64,000 nucleotides of DNA from NCBI GenBank assembly GCA_013823505.1, contig PNMH01000012.1, forward strand, positions 1-64,000. Reading direction: 5' to 3'. How positions within the stretch are numbered: the first letter of the stretch is position 1; every line of letters starts with the position of its first letter. A program made the translations under genes and the position numbers. The notes under the pieces are model-generated. The model was given only the letters and a program-made list of their open reading frames with translations. It did no database searches and was not told where the DNA came from. This stretch comes from Polaromonas sp. (GTDB lineage: Bacteria > Pseudomonadota > Gammaproteobacteria > Burkholderiales > Burkholderiaceae). Positions 19,532-28,926 of the stretch are shown one piece after another.

Positions 19532-20610
19532 TCGACGCGATGTACAACAGCGGGCTCGGTCTGATCGCCGCGCCCTGGTGGACCACCGCGGCCTGGCCCG
19601 TGATCTGGAATCTGATCAAGATCGTGGCCGTGCTGGCCCCCTTGATGGGCGCCGTGGCCTACCTCACGCTTTGGGAGCGCAAGCTGTTGGGTTGGATCCA
19701 GGTGCGCCACGGACCCAACCGCGTGGGGCCCTTCGGTCTGCTGCAGCCGATTGCCGATGCGCTCAAGCTGCTCACCAAGGAGCTGATCCGCCCGAGCGCA
19801 GCGAGCAACGGTCTGTTCCGGCTCGGCCCCATCATGGCGATCATGCCGGCGCTGGCCGCTTGGGTGGCCGTGCCTTTCGGCCCTGAAGCCGTGCTGGCCA
19901 ACGTGAATGCCGGTCTGCTGGTGATTCTGGCCATCACCTCGATCGAGGTCTACGGCGTGATCATCGCGGGCTGGGCGTCCAACTCGAAATACGCCTTCCT
20001 CGGTGCGCTGCGCGCGTCGGCCCAGATGGTGAGCTACGAGATTGCCATCGGCTTCTGTTTCCTGATCGTGGTGATGACCGCAGGCAGTCTGAACCTGGTC
20101 GACATTGTGAACTCGCAGGCGCGCGGCATGGCCGCCTCGCAAGGGCTGAACTTCCTGTCCTGGAATTGGTTGCCGCTGTTGCCCATCTTCTTCGTCTACC
20201 TGATCTCCGGCGTGGCTGAGACCAACCGCCACCCGTTCGACGTCGTCGAGGGCGAGGCCGAGATCGTGGCCGGTCACATGGTCGAGTACTCGGGCATGGG
20301 CTTTGCCATCTTCTTCCTGGCCGAATACGCCAGCATGTGGCTGATCTCGGTGCTGGCGGTGCTGATGTTCCTCGGTGGCTGGTTGCCGCCTGTCGACAGC
20401 GCCGTGTTCAACTGGATCCCCGGCTGGATCTGGCTCGGCCTGAAAACCTTCCTGGTGGTGTCCATGTTCATCTGGATCCGCGCCACCTTCCCGCGCTTCC
20501 GCTACGACCAGATCATGCGTCTGGGCTGGAAGATCTTCATTCCCGTCACGCTCATCTACCTGCTGCTCGTCGGCGGCCTGATGCAGACGTCGTGGAACCT
20601 CTGGAAATAA
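19528..20610 (+). CDS. nuoH: NADH-quinone oxidoreductase subunit H
   Basis: Membrane subunit (360 aa, eight or more transmembrane helices) forming the floor of the quinone cavity and first part of the proton path. Signatures are [20 protein letters not shown] near residue 48, the acidic loop [20 protein letters not shown], and [15 protein letters not shown]. It overlaps nuoG by 4 nt, and nuoI starts 14 bp later. Confidence 0.98.
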   Translation: MIDAMYNSGLGLIAAPWWTTAAWPVIWNLIKIVAVLAPLMGAVAYLTLWERKLLGWIQVRHGPNRVGPFGLLQPIADALKLLTKELIRPSAASNGLFRLGPIMAIMPALAAWVAVPFGPEAVLANVNAGLLVILAITSIEVYGVIIAGWASNSKYAFLGALRASAQMVSYEIAIGFCFLIVVMTAGSLNLVDIVNSQARGMAASQGLNFLSWNWLPLLPIFFVYLISGVAETNRHPFDVVEGEAEIVAGHMVEYSGMGFAIFFLAEYASMWLISVLAVLMFLGGWLPPVDSAVFNWIPGWIWLGLKTFLVVSMFIWIRATFPRFRYDQIMRLGWKIFIPVTLIYLLLVGGLMQTSWNLWK

Positions 20611-20624
20611 GAGGGCGATTGACC

Positions 20625-21161
20625 ATGTCCACCATCACCGCCAACCCCGTCGCATCCCCTGCGGTCGTGGCACCGTTTTCCTTCCGCGACTTCCTCAACA
20701 GCTTCCTGCTGGTGGAGTTGTTCAAGGGCATGGCCCTGACCGGCCGCTACGCCTTCAAGCGCAAGATCACGGTGCAGTTCCCCGAGGAAAAGACGCCGCT
20801 GTCGCCGCGCTTCCGGGGCCTGCACGCACTGCGCCGTTATGAAAACGGCGAAGAGCGATGCATCGCCTGCAAGCTGTGCGAAGCCGTGTGTCCGGCCATG
20901 GCCATCACCATCGAATCCGATGTCCGCGATGACGGTTCACGCCGCACCACCCGCTACGACATCGACTTGACCAAGTGCATCTTCTGCGGCTTCTGTGAAG
21001 AGAGCTGCCCGGTTGACTCCATCGTTGAAACGCACATCTTCGAATACCACGGCGAAAAGCGCGGAGACCTGTACTTCACCAAAGAGATGCTGCTGGCTGT
21101 GGGCGACCGCTACGAGACCGAGATTGCCGCTGCCCGGGCCGCCGACGCCCCTTACCGCTGA
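20625..21161 (+). CDS. nuoI: NADH-quinone oxidoreductase subunit I
   Basis: 23-kDa subunit with two 4Fe-4S clusters (N6a, N6b) in a ferredoxin fold (178 aa). The ligand sets are [12 protein letters not shown] and [12 protein letters not shown]. An amphipathic N-terminal segment ([22 protein letters not shown]) contacts the membrane. The first 15 residues are an Ala/Pro/Val-rich extension of low conservation. The start ATG at 20625 follows GAGGGCGATTGACC, a moderate ribosome site. Confidence 0.97.
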   Translation: MSTITANPVASPAVVAPFSFRDFLNSFLLVELFKGMALTGRYAFKRKITVQFPEEKTPLSPRFRGLHALRRYENGEERCIACKLCEAVCPAMAITIESDVRDDGSRRTTRYDIDLTKCIFCGFCEESCPVDSIVETHIFEYHGEKRGDLYFTKEMLLAVGDRYETEIAAARAADAPYR

Positions 21162-21212
21162 TCCGATCTGACGCCGGATTCGGACCGGAACAGACGACAC
21201 AAGAACAACGCC

Positions 21213-21866
21213 ATGGATTACCAGACCGGCTTTTTTTACCTCTTCGCCGCGGTGCTGCTGTTTGCAGCCTTCCGCGTCATCACAGCGCGCAACCCGGTGC
21301 ACGCTGTGCTGTTCCTGATGCTGGCGTTTTCGCAGGCGTCTGCGTTGTGGTTGTTGCTGAAGGCGGAGTTCCTTGGCATCACCCTGGTGCTGGTGTACCT
21401 GGGCGCGGTCATGGTGCTGTTCCTGTTTGTGGTGATGATGCTCGACATCAACATGGACAGCGTGCGCAAGGGTTTCTGGAAACACTTCCCGCTCGCCGCC
21501 ATCTTGGGTGGTCTGGTGGCAGCTGAACTCATCGCGGTGCTGTTCGTGGGCTTCCCGAGCCTGACCACCAACCCCGATGCGGCGAACACCGGAATCAACG
21601 CGGCCAACTACTCCAACACGCGTGAGCTTGGCCTGCTGCTCTACACCGAATACCTGTACCCCATTGAAGTGGCTGCTGTGATCTTGCTGGTGGCGATGAT
21701 CGCCGCCATTGCACTCACGCTGCGCCAGCGCAAGGACAGCAAGGCCATCAATCCTGGCCTGCAAGTGCACGTGCGCGCTAGCGACCGCCTGGTGGTGCTA
21801 CCGATGTCCGCCACACAGAAGGCCGCCCCTGAGGCGCCCACCACAGCCGAAGAGGCCAAGCCATGA
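21213..21866 (+). CDS. nuoJ: NADH-quinone oxidoreductase subunit J
   Basis: Membrane subunit (217 aa) with five transmembrane helices, including the conserved TMH3 region [16 protein letters not shown] that kinks during proton-pump coupling. The C-terminal cytoplasmic tail of about 40 residues is rich in Ala/Pro/Thr and makes it longer than E. coli NuoJ (184). It overlaps nuoK by 4 nt. Confidence 0.96.
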   Translation: MDYQTGFFYLFAAVLLFAAFRVITARNPVHAVLFLMLAFSQASALWLLLKAEFLGITLVLVYLGAVMVLFLFVVMMLDINMDSVRKGFWKHFPLAAILGGLVAAELIAVLFVGFPSLTTNPDAANTGINAANYSNTRELGLLLYTEYLYPIEVAAVILLVAMIAAIALTLRQRKDSKAINPGLQVHVRASDRLVVLPMSATQKAAPEAPTTAEEAKP

Positions 21867-22171
21867 GTCTCACACTGGGTCATTTCCTTGCCGTCGGTGC
21901 GATCCTGTTCGCTCTGTCGGTGGTCGGCATTTTCCTGAACCGCAAGAACCTGATCGTGCTGCTCATGGCCATTGAGCTGATGTTGCTCGCGGTCAACATG
22001 AACTTTGTGGCCTTCTCGCACTTCCTGGGTGACATGCACGGCCAAGTGTTCGTGTTCTTCATCCTGACCGTGGCCGCCGCCGAATCGGCGATCGGTCTGG
22101 CCATTCTCGTGCTGCTGTTCCGCAACAAGCATTCGATCAGCGTCGAAGAGCTCAACACGCTCAAAGGCTGA
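21863..22171 (+). CDS. nuoK: NADH-quinone oxidoreductase subunit K
   Basis: Small membrane subunit (102 aa, three helices) homologous to MrpC, with the proton-channel glutamates in [13 protein letters not shown] and [15 protein letters not shown]. Length and motifs are standard. It is translationally coupled to nuoJ; nuoL begins 25 bp later. Confidence 0.97.
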   Translation: MSLTLGHFLAVGAILFALSVVGIFLNRKNLIVLLMAIELMLLAVNMNFVAFSHFLGDMHGQVFVFFILTVAAAESAIGLAILVLLFRNKHSISVEELNTLKG

Positions 22172-22196
22172 GCCCCAGCCCTCAGACAAGAACACC

Positions 22197-24251
22197 ATGA
22201 GCACCACCCTTTCTGCCAGCACCCTGCTTGCCGTTCCCCTGGCGCCGCTGATCGGCGCGGCCCTGGCCGGCGTCTTGGGCACCACCTTCGGTGGCAACGT
22301 CATCGGCCGCCGCGCCTCGCACACCCTCACCATCCTGGGTGTGCTGGTCGCCTTCATCCTGTCGGCCATGACGCTCAAGAGCGTGGCCATCGACGGAGCC
22401 CGCTTCAACGAGACCCTCTACACCTGGATGGTGGTGGGGGGGTTGAAGATGGAGATCGGCTTCCTGGTTGACGGCCTCACTGCCATGATGATGGTGGTCG
22501 TGACCTTCGTCTCGCTCATGGTGCACCTCTACACCATTGGCTACATGGAAGAAGACGCCGGCTACAACCGCTTCTTCGCCTACATCTCGCTGTTCACCTT
22601 CTCCATGCTCATGCTGGTCATGAGCAACAACCTGCTGCAGTTGTTCTTTGGCTGGGAAGCGGTGGGCTTGGTGTCTTATCTGCTGATCGGCTTCTGGTTC
22701 AACAAGCCCACGGCGATCTTCGCCAACATGAAGGCCTTCCTGGTCAACCGCGTGGGCGACTTCGGCTTCATCCTCGGCATTGGTCTGATCGTGGCTTATG
22801 CCGGCACGCTGAACTACACCGAGGTCTTTGCCAAGGCGCCCGCCCTCGGCGCCATGGGTTTCCCCGGCACCGACTGGCTGCTGATCACCGTCATCTGCAT
22901 CTGCCTCTTCATCGGTGCCATGGGCAAGAGCGCGCAATTCCCGCTGCATGTGTGGCTGCCCGATTCCATGGAAGGCCCGACGCCCATTTCGGCGCTGATC
23001 CACGCTGCGACCATGGTCACGGCCGGCATCTTCATGGTGGCGCGCATGTCACCGCTGTTCGAACTGTCCGACACGGCGCTGAACTTCATCATGGTGATCG
23101 GCGCCATCACTGCGCTGTTCATGGGCTTTCTGGGCATCATCCAGAACGACATCAAGCGCATCGTGGCCTACTCCACGCTCTCGCAGCTGGGTTACATGAC
23201 GGTGGCGCTCGGCGCCTCGGCCTACTCGGTGGCCGTGTTCCACCTCATGACGCACGCCTTCTTCAAAGCCTTGCTGTTCCTCGCGGCCGGCTCGGTGATC
23301 ATGGGCCTGCACCACAACCAGGACATCCGCTGGATGGGCGCCGTGCGCAAGTACATGCCCATCACCTGGATCACCTCGCTGCTGGGCACGCTGGCCCTCA
23401 TTGGCACGCCGCTGTTCTCGGGTTTTTATTCCAAGGACTCCATCATCGAGGCGGTGCACTTCAGCAACCTGCCGGCCTCGGGCTTCGCTTACTTTGCCGT
23501 GCTCGCTGGCGTGTTCGTCACTTCGTTCTATTCGTTCCGCCTCTACTTCCTCGTGTTCCACGGAAAAGAGCGCTACGACCAGAACCCGGACGCCCACCAC
23601 GACGACCACGGGCACCATGACGAGCACGGGCACGGGCACGGGCACGGGCACGGGCACGGGCACGACAACAAGCCGCACGAGTCGCCCTGGGTGGTGACGG
23701 TGCCGCTGGTGCTGCTGGCGATCCCTTCGGTGGTGATCGGCTTCATGACCATCCAGCCCATGGTGTTCGGTGACTTCTTCAAGGACGCGATCTTCATCAA
23801 TGCCGCGGCCCACCCGGCCATGACGAAGTTTGCCGAGATTTTCCACGGCCCCTTGGGTATGGCGACACATGCCCTGTCCACCCTGCCGCTGTATCTGGCT
23901 CTGGCTGGGGCTGTTAGCGCTTGGTACATGTACCTGATCAACCCGGCCGTGCCGGCCGCTATCGGCCGCGCGCTGCGCCCGCTGGTGGTGGTGCTGGAAA
24001 ACAAGTACTACATGGACTGGTTCAACGAGAACGTGCTGGCCAAGGGTGCGCGCGGTCTGGGCATCGGTCTCTGGAAGGGTGGCGATCGGGGGGTGATCGA
24101 AGGCGGTGTGGTCAACGCCAGCTGGAAGCTGGTGGGCCTGGTCTCCGGCGTGGTGCGCCGCGCACAGACCGGCTACCTGTACCACTACGCGCTGATGATG
24201 ATCGTGGGTGTGCTGCTGTTCATGACGTACTTCGTCTGGCTCGCCAAATAA
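22197..24251 (+). CDS. nuoL: NADH-quinone oxidoreductase subunit L, with a His-Gly-rich insert
   Basis: Distal antiporter-like proton-pump subunit (684 aa versus 613 in E. coli). The core is conserved: FFGWEAVGLVSYLLIGFW (channel glutamate), KSAQFPLHVWLPDSMEGPTP (channel lysine region) and the IVAYSTLSQLGYM helix. A long C-terminal lateral helix is expected. The extra length includes a hydrophilic loop at about residues 460-495 with more than ten histidines, encoded partly by six perfect CACGGG repeats. Complex I function should be unaffected if the loop is at the membrane surface, but it could bind metal (inference). Confidence 0.97.
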   Translation: MSTTLSASTLLAVPLAPLIGAALAGVLGTTFGGNVIGRRASHTLTILGVLVAFILSAMTLKSVAIDGARFNETLYTWMVVGGLKMEIGFLVDGLTAMMMVVVTFVSLMVHLYTIGYMEEDAGYNRFFAYISLFTFSMLMLVMSNNLLQLFFGWEAVGLVSYLLIGFWFNKPTAIFANMKAFLVNRVGDFGFILGIGLIVAYAGTLNYTEVFAKAPALGAMGFPGTDWLLITVICICLFIGAMGKSAQFPLHVWLPDSMEGPTPISALIHAATMVTAGIFMVARMSPLFELSDTALNFIMVIGAITALFMGFLGIIQNDIKRIVAYSTLSQLGYMTVALGASAYSVAVFHLMTHAFFKALLFLAAGSVIMGLHHNQDIRWMGAVRKYMPITWITSLLGTLALIGTPLFSGFYSKDSIIEAVHFSNLPASGFAYFAVLAGVFVTSFYSFRLYFLVFHGKERYDQNPDAHHDDHGHHDEHGHGHGHGHGHGHDNKPHESPWVVTVPLVLLAIPSVVIGFMTIQPMVFGDFFKDAIFINAAAHPAMTKFAEIFHGPLGMATHALSTLPLYLALAGAVSAWYMYLINPAVPAAIGRALRPLVVVLENKYYMDWFNENVLAKGARGLGIGLWKGGDRGVIEGGVVNASWKLVGLVSGVVRRAQTGYLYHYALMMIVGVLLFMTYFVWLAK
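23625..23663 (+). repeat. Six tandem copies of CACGGG inside nuoL
   Basis: CACGGG is repeated six times without a mismatch (23625-23660) plus a partial copy, CAC. In frame it encodes (His-Gly)6-His at residues 477-489. The flanks contain degenerate relatives (CACGACGACCACGGGCACCATGAC). A 6-bp unit keeps the frame, so copy number can vary by slipped-strand replication without breaking nuoL. Confidence 0.9.
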
Positions 24252-24272
24252 AACAAGAGGAAGAAGAACATC

Positions 24273-25751
24273 ATGGGTTTGCTGAGCCTTGCCATCTGGA
24301 CGCCGATCGCTTTTGGCGTCGTGCTGCTGGCCTTGGGCCGTGACGACCAGGCGCCCATGGTGCGCTGGATCGCGTTGTTGGGTGCGGTGGTGGGCCTGGC
24401 GGTCACGGTGCCGCTGTACACCGGTTTCAAGCTCGGCACGGCCGCGCTGCAGTTCGTTGAAAAAGCGCCCTGGATCGAGAACTTCAACATCCACTATCAC
24501 CTGGGTGTGGACGGCATCTCGCTGTGGCTGGTCCTGCTGACCGCGTTCATCAACGTGGTGGTGATCGTGGCCAGCTGGGAGTCGATCACGACGCGTGTGA
24601 ACCAGTACATGGGCGCGTTCCTGATCCTCTCGGGCCTGATGATTGGCGTGTTCAGCGCGCAGGACGCGATGCTGTTCTACGTGTTCTTCGAAGCCACGCT
24701 GATCCCGATGTACCTGATCATCGGCATCTGGGGTGGACCCAACAAGATCTACGCCGCCTTCAAGTTCTTCCTGTACACGCTGCTGGGCTCGCTGCTGATG
24801 TTGGTGGCCTTGATCTACCTGTACACCGTGTCCGGTGGCAGTTTTGCCCTGGCCGACTGGTACAGGTTGCCCCTGAGCGGTACAGCGCAAACCCTGCTCT
24901 TCTTCGCCTTCTTCGCAGCGTTTGCGGTGAAGGTGCCGATGTGGCCGGTGCACACCTGGCTGCCCGATGTTCACGTCGAGGCACCCACCGGTGGCTCCGC
25001 CGTGCTGGCGGCCATCATGCTCAAGCTTGGTGCGTACGGCTTCCTGCGCTTCTCGCTGCCCATCCTGCCCGACGCTTCGCACGAATGGGCCTGGCTGATG
25101 ATCGCGCTCTCGCTGATCGCGGTGATCTACGTCGGTCTGGTTGCCATGGTTCAGCAGGACATGAAGAAACTCGTGGCCTATTCGTCGGTCGCCCACATGG
25201 GTTTCGTCACACTCGGCTTTTTCGTCTTCAGCGATCTTGGCGTCTCGGGCGGCATCGTGCAGATGATCGCCCACGGTTTTGTCTCGGCGGCCATGTTCCT
25301 GGGCATCGGCGTGCTGTACGACCGGGTGCATTCCCGTGAAATCGCCGACTACGGCGGCGTGGTCAACACCATGCCCAAGTTCGCCGCGTTTGCGCTGCTG
25401 TTCACCATGGCCAACTGCGGCCTGCCGGGCACGGCCGGTTTCGTGGGCGAATGGATGGTGATCCTGGCGGCGGTGAAGGCCAACTTCTGGATCGGTCTGC
25501 TCGCAGCCTCGGCCCTGATCTTCGGCGCTGCCTATTCGTTGTGGATGTACAAGCGCGTCTACCTGGGTGCCGTGGGCAACGACAACGTGAAGAACCTCAT
25601 CGACCTCAACGCGCGCGAGTTCCTCGTGATGGCGGTGCTGGCCGTGGCGGTGCTCTTCATGGGCGTGTATCCCAAGCCTTTCACCGACGTGATGGACGCC
25701 TCCGTGGCAGAGCTGCTGCGCCACGTGGCTGTATCCAAGCTGCCACAGTGA
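24273..25751 (+). CDS. nuoM: NADH-quinone oxidoreductase subunit M
   Basis: Antiporter-like proton-pump subunit (492 aa, about 14 transmembrane helices). Signatures are YHLGVDGISLWLVLLT near the N-terminus, FYVFFEATLIPMYLIIGIWG with the channel glutamate, KVPMWPVHTWLPDVHVEAPT, and VAYSSVAHMGFVTLG. It is 21 bp downstream of nuoL and 34 bp upstream of nuoN. Confidence 0.98.
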   Translation: MGLLSLAIWTPIAFGVVLLALGRDDQAPMVRWIALLGAVVGLAVTVPLYTGFKLGTAALQFVEKAPWIENFNIHYHLGVDGISLWLVLLTAFINVVVIVASWESITTRVNQYMGAFLILSGLMIGVFSAQDAMLFYVFFEATLIPMYLIIGIWGGPNKIYAAFKFFLYTLLGSLLMLVALIYLYTVSGGSFALADWYRLPLSGTAQTLLFFAFFAAFAVKVPMWPVHTWLPDVHVEAPTGGSAVLAAIMLKLGAYGFLRFSLPILPDASHEWAWLMIALSLIAVIYVGLVAMVQQDMKKLVAYSSVAHMGFVTLGFFVFSDLGVSGGIVQMIAHGFVSAAMFLGIGVLYDRVHSREIADYGGVVNTMPKFAAFALLFTMANCGLPGTAGFVGEWMVILAAVKANFWIGLLAASALIFGAAYSLWMYKRVYLGAVGNDNVKNLIDLNAREFLVMAVLAVAVLFMGVYPKPFTDVMDASVAELLRHVAVSKLPQ

Positions 25752-25785
25752 GCCAGGCTCGCCACACGACACAAGAGAACGAACA

Positions 25786-27282
25786 ATGATTGACAAGCTC
25801 AGCTGGGTCGCGGCCTACCCTGAAATCCTCCTGCTGACGATGGCCTGCGTGATTGCGCTGGCCGATCTGACGGTGAAGACGCCCCTGCGCGGTGCCACCT
25901 ACGCGCTCACGCTGCTGTCGCTGGGCGCGGTGGCTTTCCTGCTGGCCATGGCGGCGTATTCGGGTACCACCACCCTGGGTTTCGGCGGCATGATCGTCAG
26001 CGATCCCATGGGCAACTGGCTCAAGTGTTTTGCCACCATCGCCATGATGGTCACGCTGGTGTATGGCCGCGGTTACGCTGGCCAGCGCGACATGCTGCGC
26101 GGCGGCGAGATGTTCACGCTGGCGATGTTCGCGCTGCTGGGCATGTTCGTCATGATCTCGGGCCACAACTTCCTGGTGATTTACCTCGGTCTGGAACTGC
26201 TCACGTTGTCCAGTTACGCACTCGTGGCGCTGCGTCGGGACGACGTGCAGGCCACCGAAGCGGCCATGAAGTACTTTGTGCTGGGCGCATTGGCCAGTGG
26301 TTTCCTGCTCTACGGCCTGTCCATGGTGTACGGCGCTACCGGCTCGCTGGCGCTGCCTGAGGTGATGAAGTCCATTGCCGGCGGCGAGGCCACCCTCAAG
26401 GGTTCGGCCCAAGTGCTCACACTCGGCTTGGTGTTTGTGGTGGCCGGTCTGGCCTTCAAGCTCGGCGTGGTGCCCTTCCACATGTGGGTGCCCGACGTGT
26501 ACCACGGCGCCCCCACCGCCGTGACGCTCATGATCGGCGGCGCACCCAAGCTCGCGGCCTTTGCCATCGTGATCCGCCTGTTGGTCGAAGGCCTGCAGCC
26601 GCTCGCGTTTGACTGGCAACAGATGCTCGCGGTGCTGGCCGTGATGTCGCTCCTGGTGGGCAACTTCGCCGCCATCGCGCAAACCAACCTCAAGCGCATG
26701 CTGGCGTTTTCCACCATCGCGCAAATGGGTTTCATGCTGCTGGGCCTGCTCGCTGGCGTGCTGAACGGCGACACAGGCAACATGGCGAACGCGTACGGAT
26801 CGTCCATGTTCTACGTCATCACGTATGTGCTGACGACGCTGGGCACATTCGGTGTGATCCTGCTGCTCTCGCGCAGCGGTTTCGAGTCCGAGAACATCAG
26901 CGATCTGGCCGGTCTCAACCAGCGCAGCCCGCTGTACGCCGGCGTCATGGCGATCTGCATGTTCTCGCTGGCCGGCGTGCCGCCGCTGGTGGGCTTCTAC
27001 GCCAAGCTCTCGGTGCTGCAGGCGCTGCTGGCTTCCAGCGGCGCGTTCTACGTGGGCCTGGCGGTTTTCGCGGTGATCATGTCGCTGATCGGCGCCTTCT
27101 ACTACCTGCGCCTGGTCAAGGTCATGTATTTCGACGCGCCCACACAGACCGCCGATATCGAGGCGGGTCTCGATGCCCGCTCGGTGCTCTCGGTCAACGG
27201 CGCCCTGGTGTTGTTGCTGGGCATCCTGCCCGGTGGACTCATGGCTTTGTGTGCCCAAGCCGTGGCGGCGCTGCTCGCCTGA
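25786..27282 (+). CDS. nuoN: NADH-quinone oxidoreductase subunit N
   Basis: Third antiporter-like membrane subunit, proximal to the quinone site (498 aa). Conserved segments are IYLGLELLTLSSYALVALRR, KLGVVPFHMWVPDVYHGAPT (channel lysine) and MLAFSTIAQMGFMLLG. Last canonical subunit of the operon; transcription appears to continue into three small genes. Confidence 0.98.
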   Translation: MIDKLSWVAAYPEILLLTMACVIALADLTVKTPLRGATYALTLLSLGAVAFLLAMAAYSGTTTLGFGGMIVSDPMGNWLKCFATIAMMVTLVYGRGYAGQRDMLRGGEMFTLAMFALLGMFVMISGHNFLVIYLGLELLTLSSYALVALRRDDVQATEAAMKYFVLGALASGFLLYGLSMVYGATGSLALPEVMKSIAGGEATLKGSAQVLTLGLVFVVAGLAFKLGVVPFHMWVPDVYHGAPTAVTLMIGGAPKLAAFAIVIRLLVEGLQPLAFDWQQMLAVLAVMSLLVGNFAAIAQTNLKRMLAFSTIAQMGFMLLGLLAGVLNGDTGNMANAYGSSMFYVITYVLTTLGTFGVILLLSRSGFESENISDLAGLNQRSPLYAGVMAICMFSLAGVPPLVGFYAKLSVLQALLASSGAFYVGLAVFAVIMSLIGAFYYLRLVKVMYFDAPTQTADIEAGLDARSVLSVNGALVLLLGILPGGLMALCAQAVAALLA

Positions 27283-27339
27283 TGCACGCAGCCCTGATCC
27301 GGTGAACTTCGCCGGTGGGGCCGGCTCACACCTCCCACC

Positions 27340-27642
27340 ATGAACCACAGTTTCTCCGTCTGGCTGGTGTTGACGGCCGCATTGGTGGCCGCCAACCTCC
27401 CCTTCATCAACGAGCGCTGGCTCGCCGTCATTCCGCGCAGGCTGCCCAAGACCCTCTGGATGCGGCTGGCCGAGATGGTGCTGCTGTACTTCATCGTCGG
27501 TGCCTTGGGTCTCGCGCTGGAGCAAAGCGCCGGGCAGATCGCCCCACAAGGTTGGGAGTTCTACGCCACCACAGGTGCGCTGTTCATCACACTGGCATTT
27601 CCCGGCTTCGTCTACCGCTACCTTTATCGCCACCGAGGATGA
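27340..27642 (+). CDS. DUF2818 family inner-membrane protein at the end of the nuo operon
   Basis: Protein of 100 aa with a hydrophobic N-terminal helix (about 5-21) and two further membrane segments (about 43-60 and 78-92). The middle has the basic cytoplasmic loop INERWLAVIPRRLPKTLWMR. DUF2818 proteins are, to my knowledge, found next to nuoN in betaproteobacteria, which suggests a complex I-related role, but none is established. The start is 57 bp after nuoN. Its last codons overlap the NUDIX gene start by 4 nt (ATGA). Confidence 0.85.
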   Translation: MNHSFSVWLVLTAALVAANLPFINERWLAVIPRRLPKTLWMRLAEMVLLYFIVGALGLALEQSAGQIAPQGWEFYATTGALFITLAFPGFVYRYLYRHRG

Positions 27643-28247
27643 ACGAAGACAGCCACCTGCGAGAAACCCCGCTGTCGCGCACCGAACTGTTGCGCGGCCA
27701 CTTTCTGCATGTGGTGCGCGACACGGTGCGCATGCCCGATGGCGCGCAGGCCACGCGCGAATATGTGTTGCACCCGGGTGCCGTCATGGTCGTCGGTTTG
27801 TTGGACGACGGCCGCGTGGTGCTGGAGCGCCAGTTCCGCCACCCCATGCAGGCGGTGATGATCGAGTTTCCCGCGGGCAAGCTCGATGAAGGCGAAGACA
27901 GCCTGGTGTGCGCCCAGCGCGAACTGCTGGAGGAAACCGGCTACAGCGCTAGCGAGTGGGCGTTTGCCGGCCGATTGGCGCCCACCGTGGCGTATTCCGA
28001 CGAAATCATCGACATCTGGTTCGCGCGCGGCCTCACGCTGGGCGAACGCCGGCTGGACGACGGCGAGTTTCTGGACGTGTTCACCGCGACGCCCGCCGAG
28101 CTGCGTGCCTGGTGCTTCAGTGGCGAGGTGATCGACTGCAAGACGCTCATCGGTTCCATGTGGCTGCAGAACGTGCAGAGCGGCGAATGGGCGCTGTCCT
28201 GGAAAGACGCTGCTGCAGCGCCGCTGTCAGGGCCATCCACGCCATGA
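27639..28247 (+). CDS. NUDIX hydrolase, ADP-ribose pyrophosphatase type
   Basis: Cytosolic hydrolase (202 aa) expected to cleave ADP-ribose or a similar nucleotide-sugar diphosphate. The complete Nudix box runs from G80 through E86 and R94-E95 to E98-E99 (GKLDEGE...RELLEETGY, matching Gx5Ex7REUxEExGU). The size and the preceding ...VLERQFRHPMQAVMIEFPAG stretch fit the ADPRase subgroup. The start at 27639 overlaps the DUF2818 stop, and the end overlaps the DUF1178 start. Turnover of NAD-derived ADP-ribose beside complex I is suggestive but unproven. Confidence 0.9.
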   Translation: MNEDSHLRETPLSRTELLRGHFLHVVRDTVRMPDGAQATREYVLHPGAVMVVGLLDDGRVVLERQFRHPMQAVMIEFPAGKLDEGEDSLVCAQRELLEETGYSASEWAFAGRLAPTVAYSDEIIDIWFARGLTLGERRLDDGEFLDVFTATPAELRAWCFSGEVIDCKTLIGSMWLQNVQSGEWALSWKDAAAAPLSGPSTP

Positions 28248-28711
28248 AGGTCCTCAACCTGCAATGCGCCCACCAGCACGAGTTTGAAGGCTGGTTCGGT
28301 TCTGAAGACGATTTCGTCAGCCAGCTCGGCCGCGGCCTGGTCACCTGCCCGCTGTGCGGAGATGCACACATCCAGAAGATGCTCTCGGCGCCGCGCCTGA
28401 ACTTGCGGTCGGGTCGCAGTGATCTGGAAGCCACGTCCACCACGTCCGTGCCCATGAGCAACCACGCCGCGAACCCCGAACTCGCCGCCATGCAGGCGCG
28501 CATGCTCCGGGCGCTGCGCGAAGTGGTAGCGCAAACCGAGGACGTGGGTGAGCGCTTTGTCGACGAGGCGCGCGCCATGCACAGCGGCGAAACCGAGCAC
28601 CGCAACATCCGTGGGCAAGCCAGCCCCCAGGAAGCCTTGGCGATGCTGGAAGAGGGGATTGAAGTGATCGCGCTGCCGATGCTGCCAGCCGTCAAGGAAA
28701 CGCTGCAGTAA
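28244..28711 (+). CDS. DUF1178 family protein
   Basis: Small soluble protein (155 aa) with an N-terminal zinc-ribbon-like part: LQCAHQHEFEGWF near residue 6 and CPLCGD near residue 35. A helical C-terminal region contains VGERFVDEARAMHSGE and the acidic/hydrophobic tail EEGIEVIALPMLP. All these features are hallmarks of DUF1178, whose function is not known. It overlaps the NUDIX gene by 4 nt and is the last gene before the terminator, so it belongs to the tail of the nuo transcription unit. Confidence 0.85.
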   Translation: MKVLNLQCAHQHEFEGWFGSEDDFVSQLGRGLVTCPLCGDAHIQKMLSAPRLNLRSGRSDLEATSTTSVPMSNHAANPELAAMQARMLRALREVVAQTEDVGERFVDEARAMHSGETEHRNIRGQASPQEALAMLEEGIEVIALPMLPAVKETLQ

Positions 28712-28743
28712 CGCTCCTGCAGCGTTCATCCGGTCTCCATCCG

Positions 28744-28765
28744 ACCCCGCCATGCGGGGTTTTTT
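28744..28765 (+). terminator. Rho-independent terminator ending the nuo-DUF1178 unit
   Basis: ACCCCGC-CAT-GCGGGGT forms a 7-bp stem (28744-28760) followed by a run of six T (28760-28765). Confidence 0.88.
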
Positions 28766-28926
28766 ACTGGCGAAGCGAGCCGTGCGAGCGCATCATGCGT
28801 TTTGTGCATGAGGCCATGGCATGGGTCCATGCAATCCTTTTCTGGGCCCGTTTTGCGGCCGGGGTCGCTCCTAGAATCGCGCACACCTCACCCCGCCAAC
28901 GTTCTTTTTCCTGACTGGATGTCACC

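Noticed and set aside
23049..25796. A 915-codon open frame on the minus strand opposite nuoL/nuoM
   Set aside because: It is very rich in His, Arg, Gln and Asp with no domain, and it mirrors two certain genes. Long antisense frames are a by-product of GC-rich codon use.
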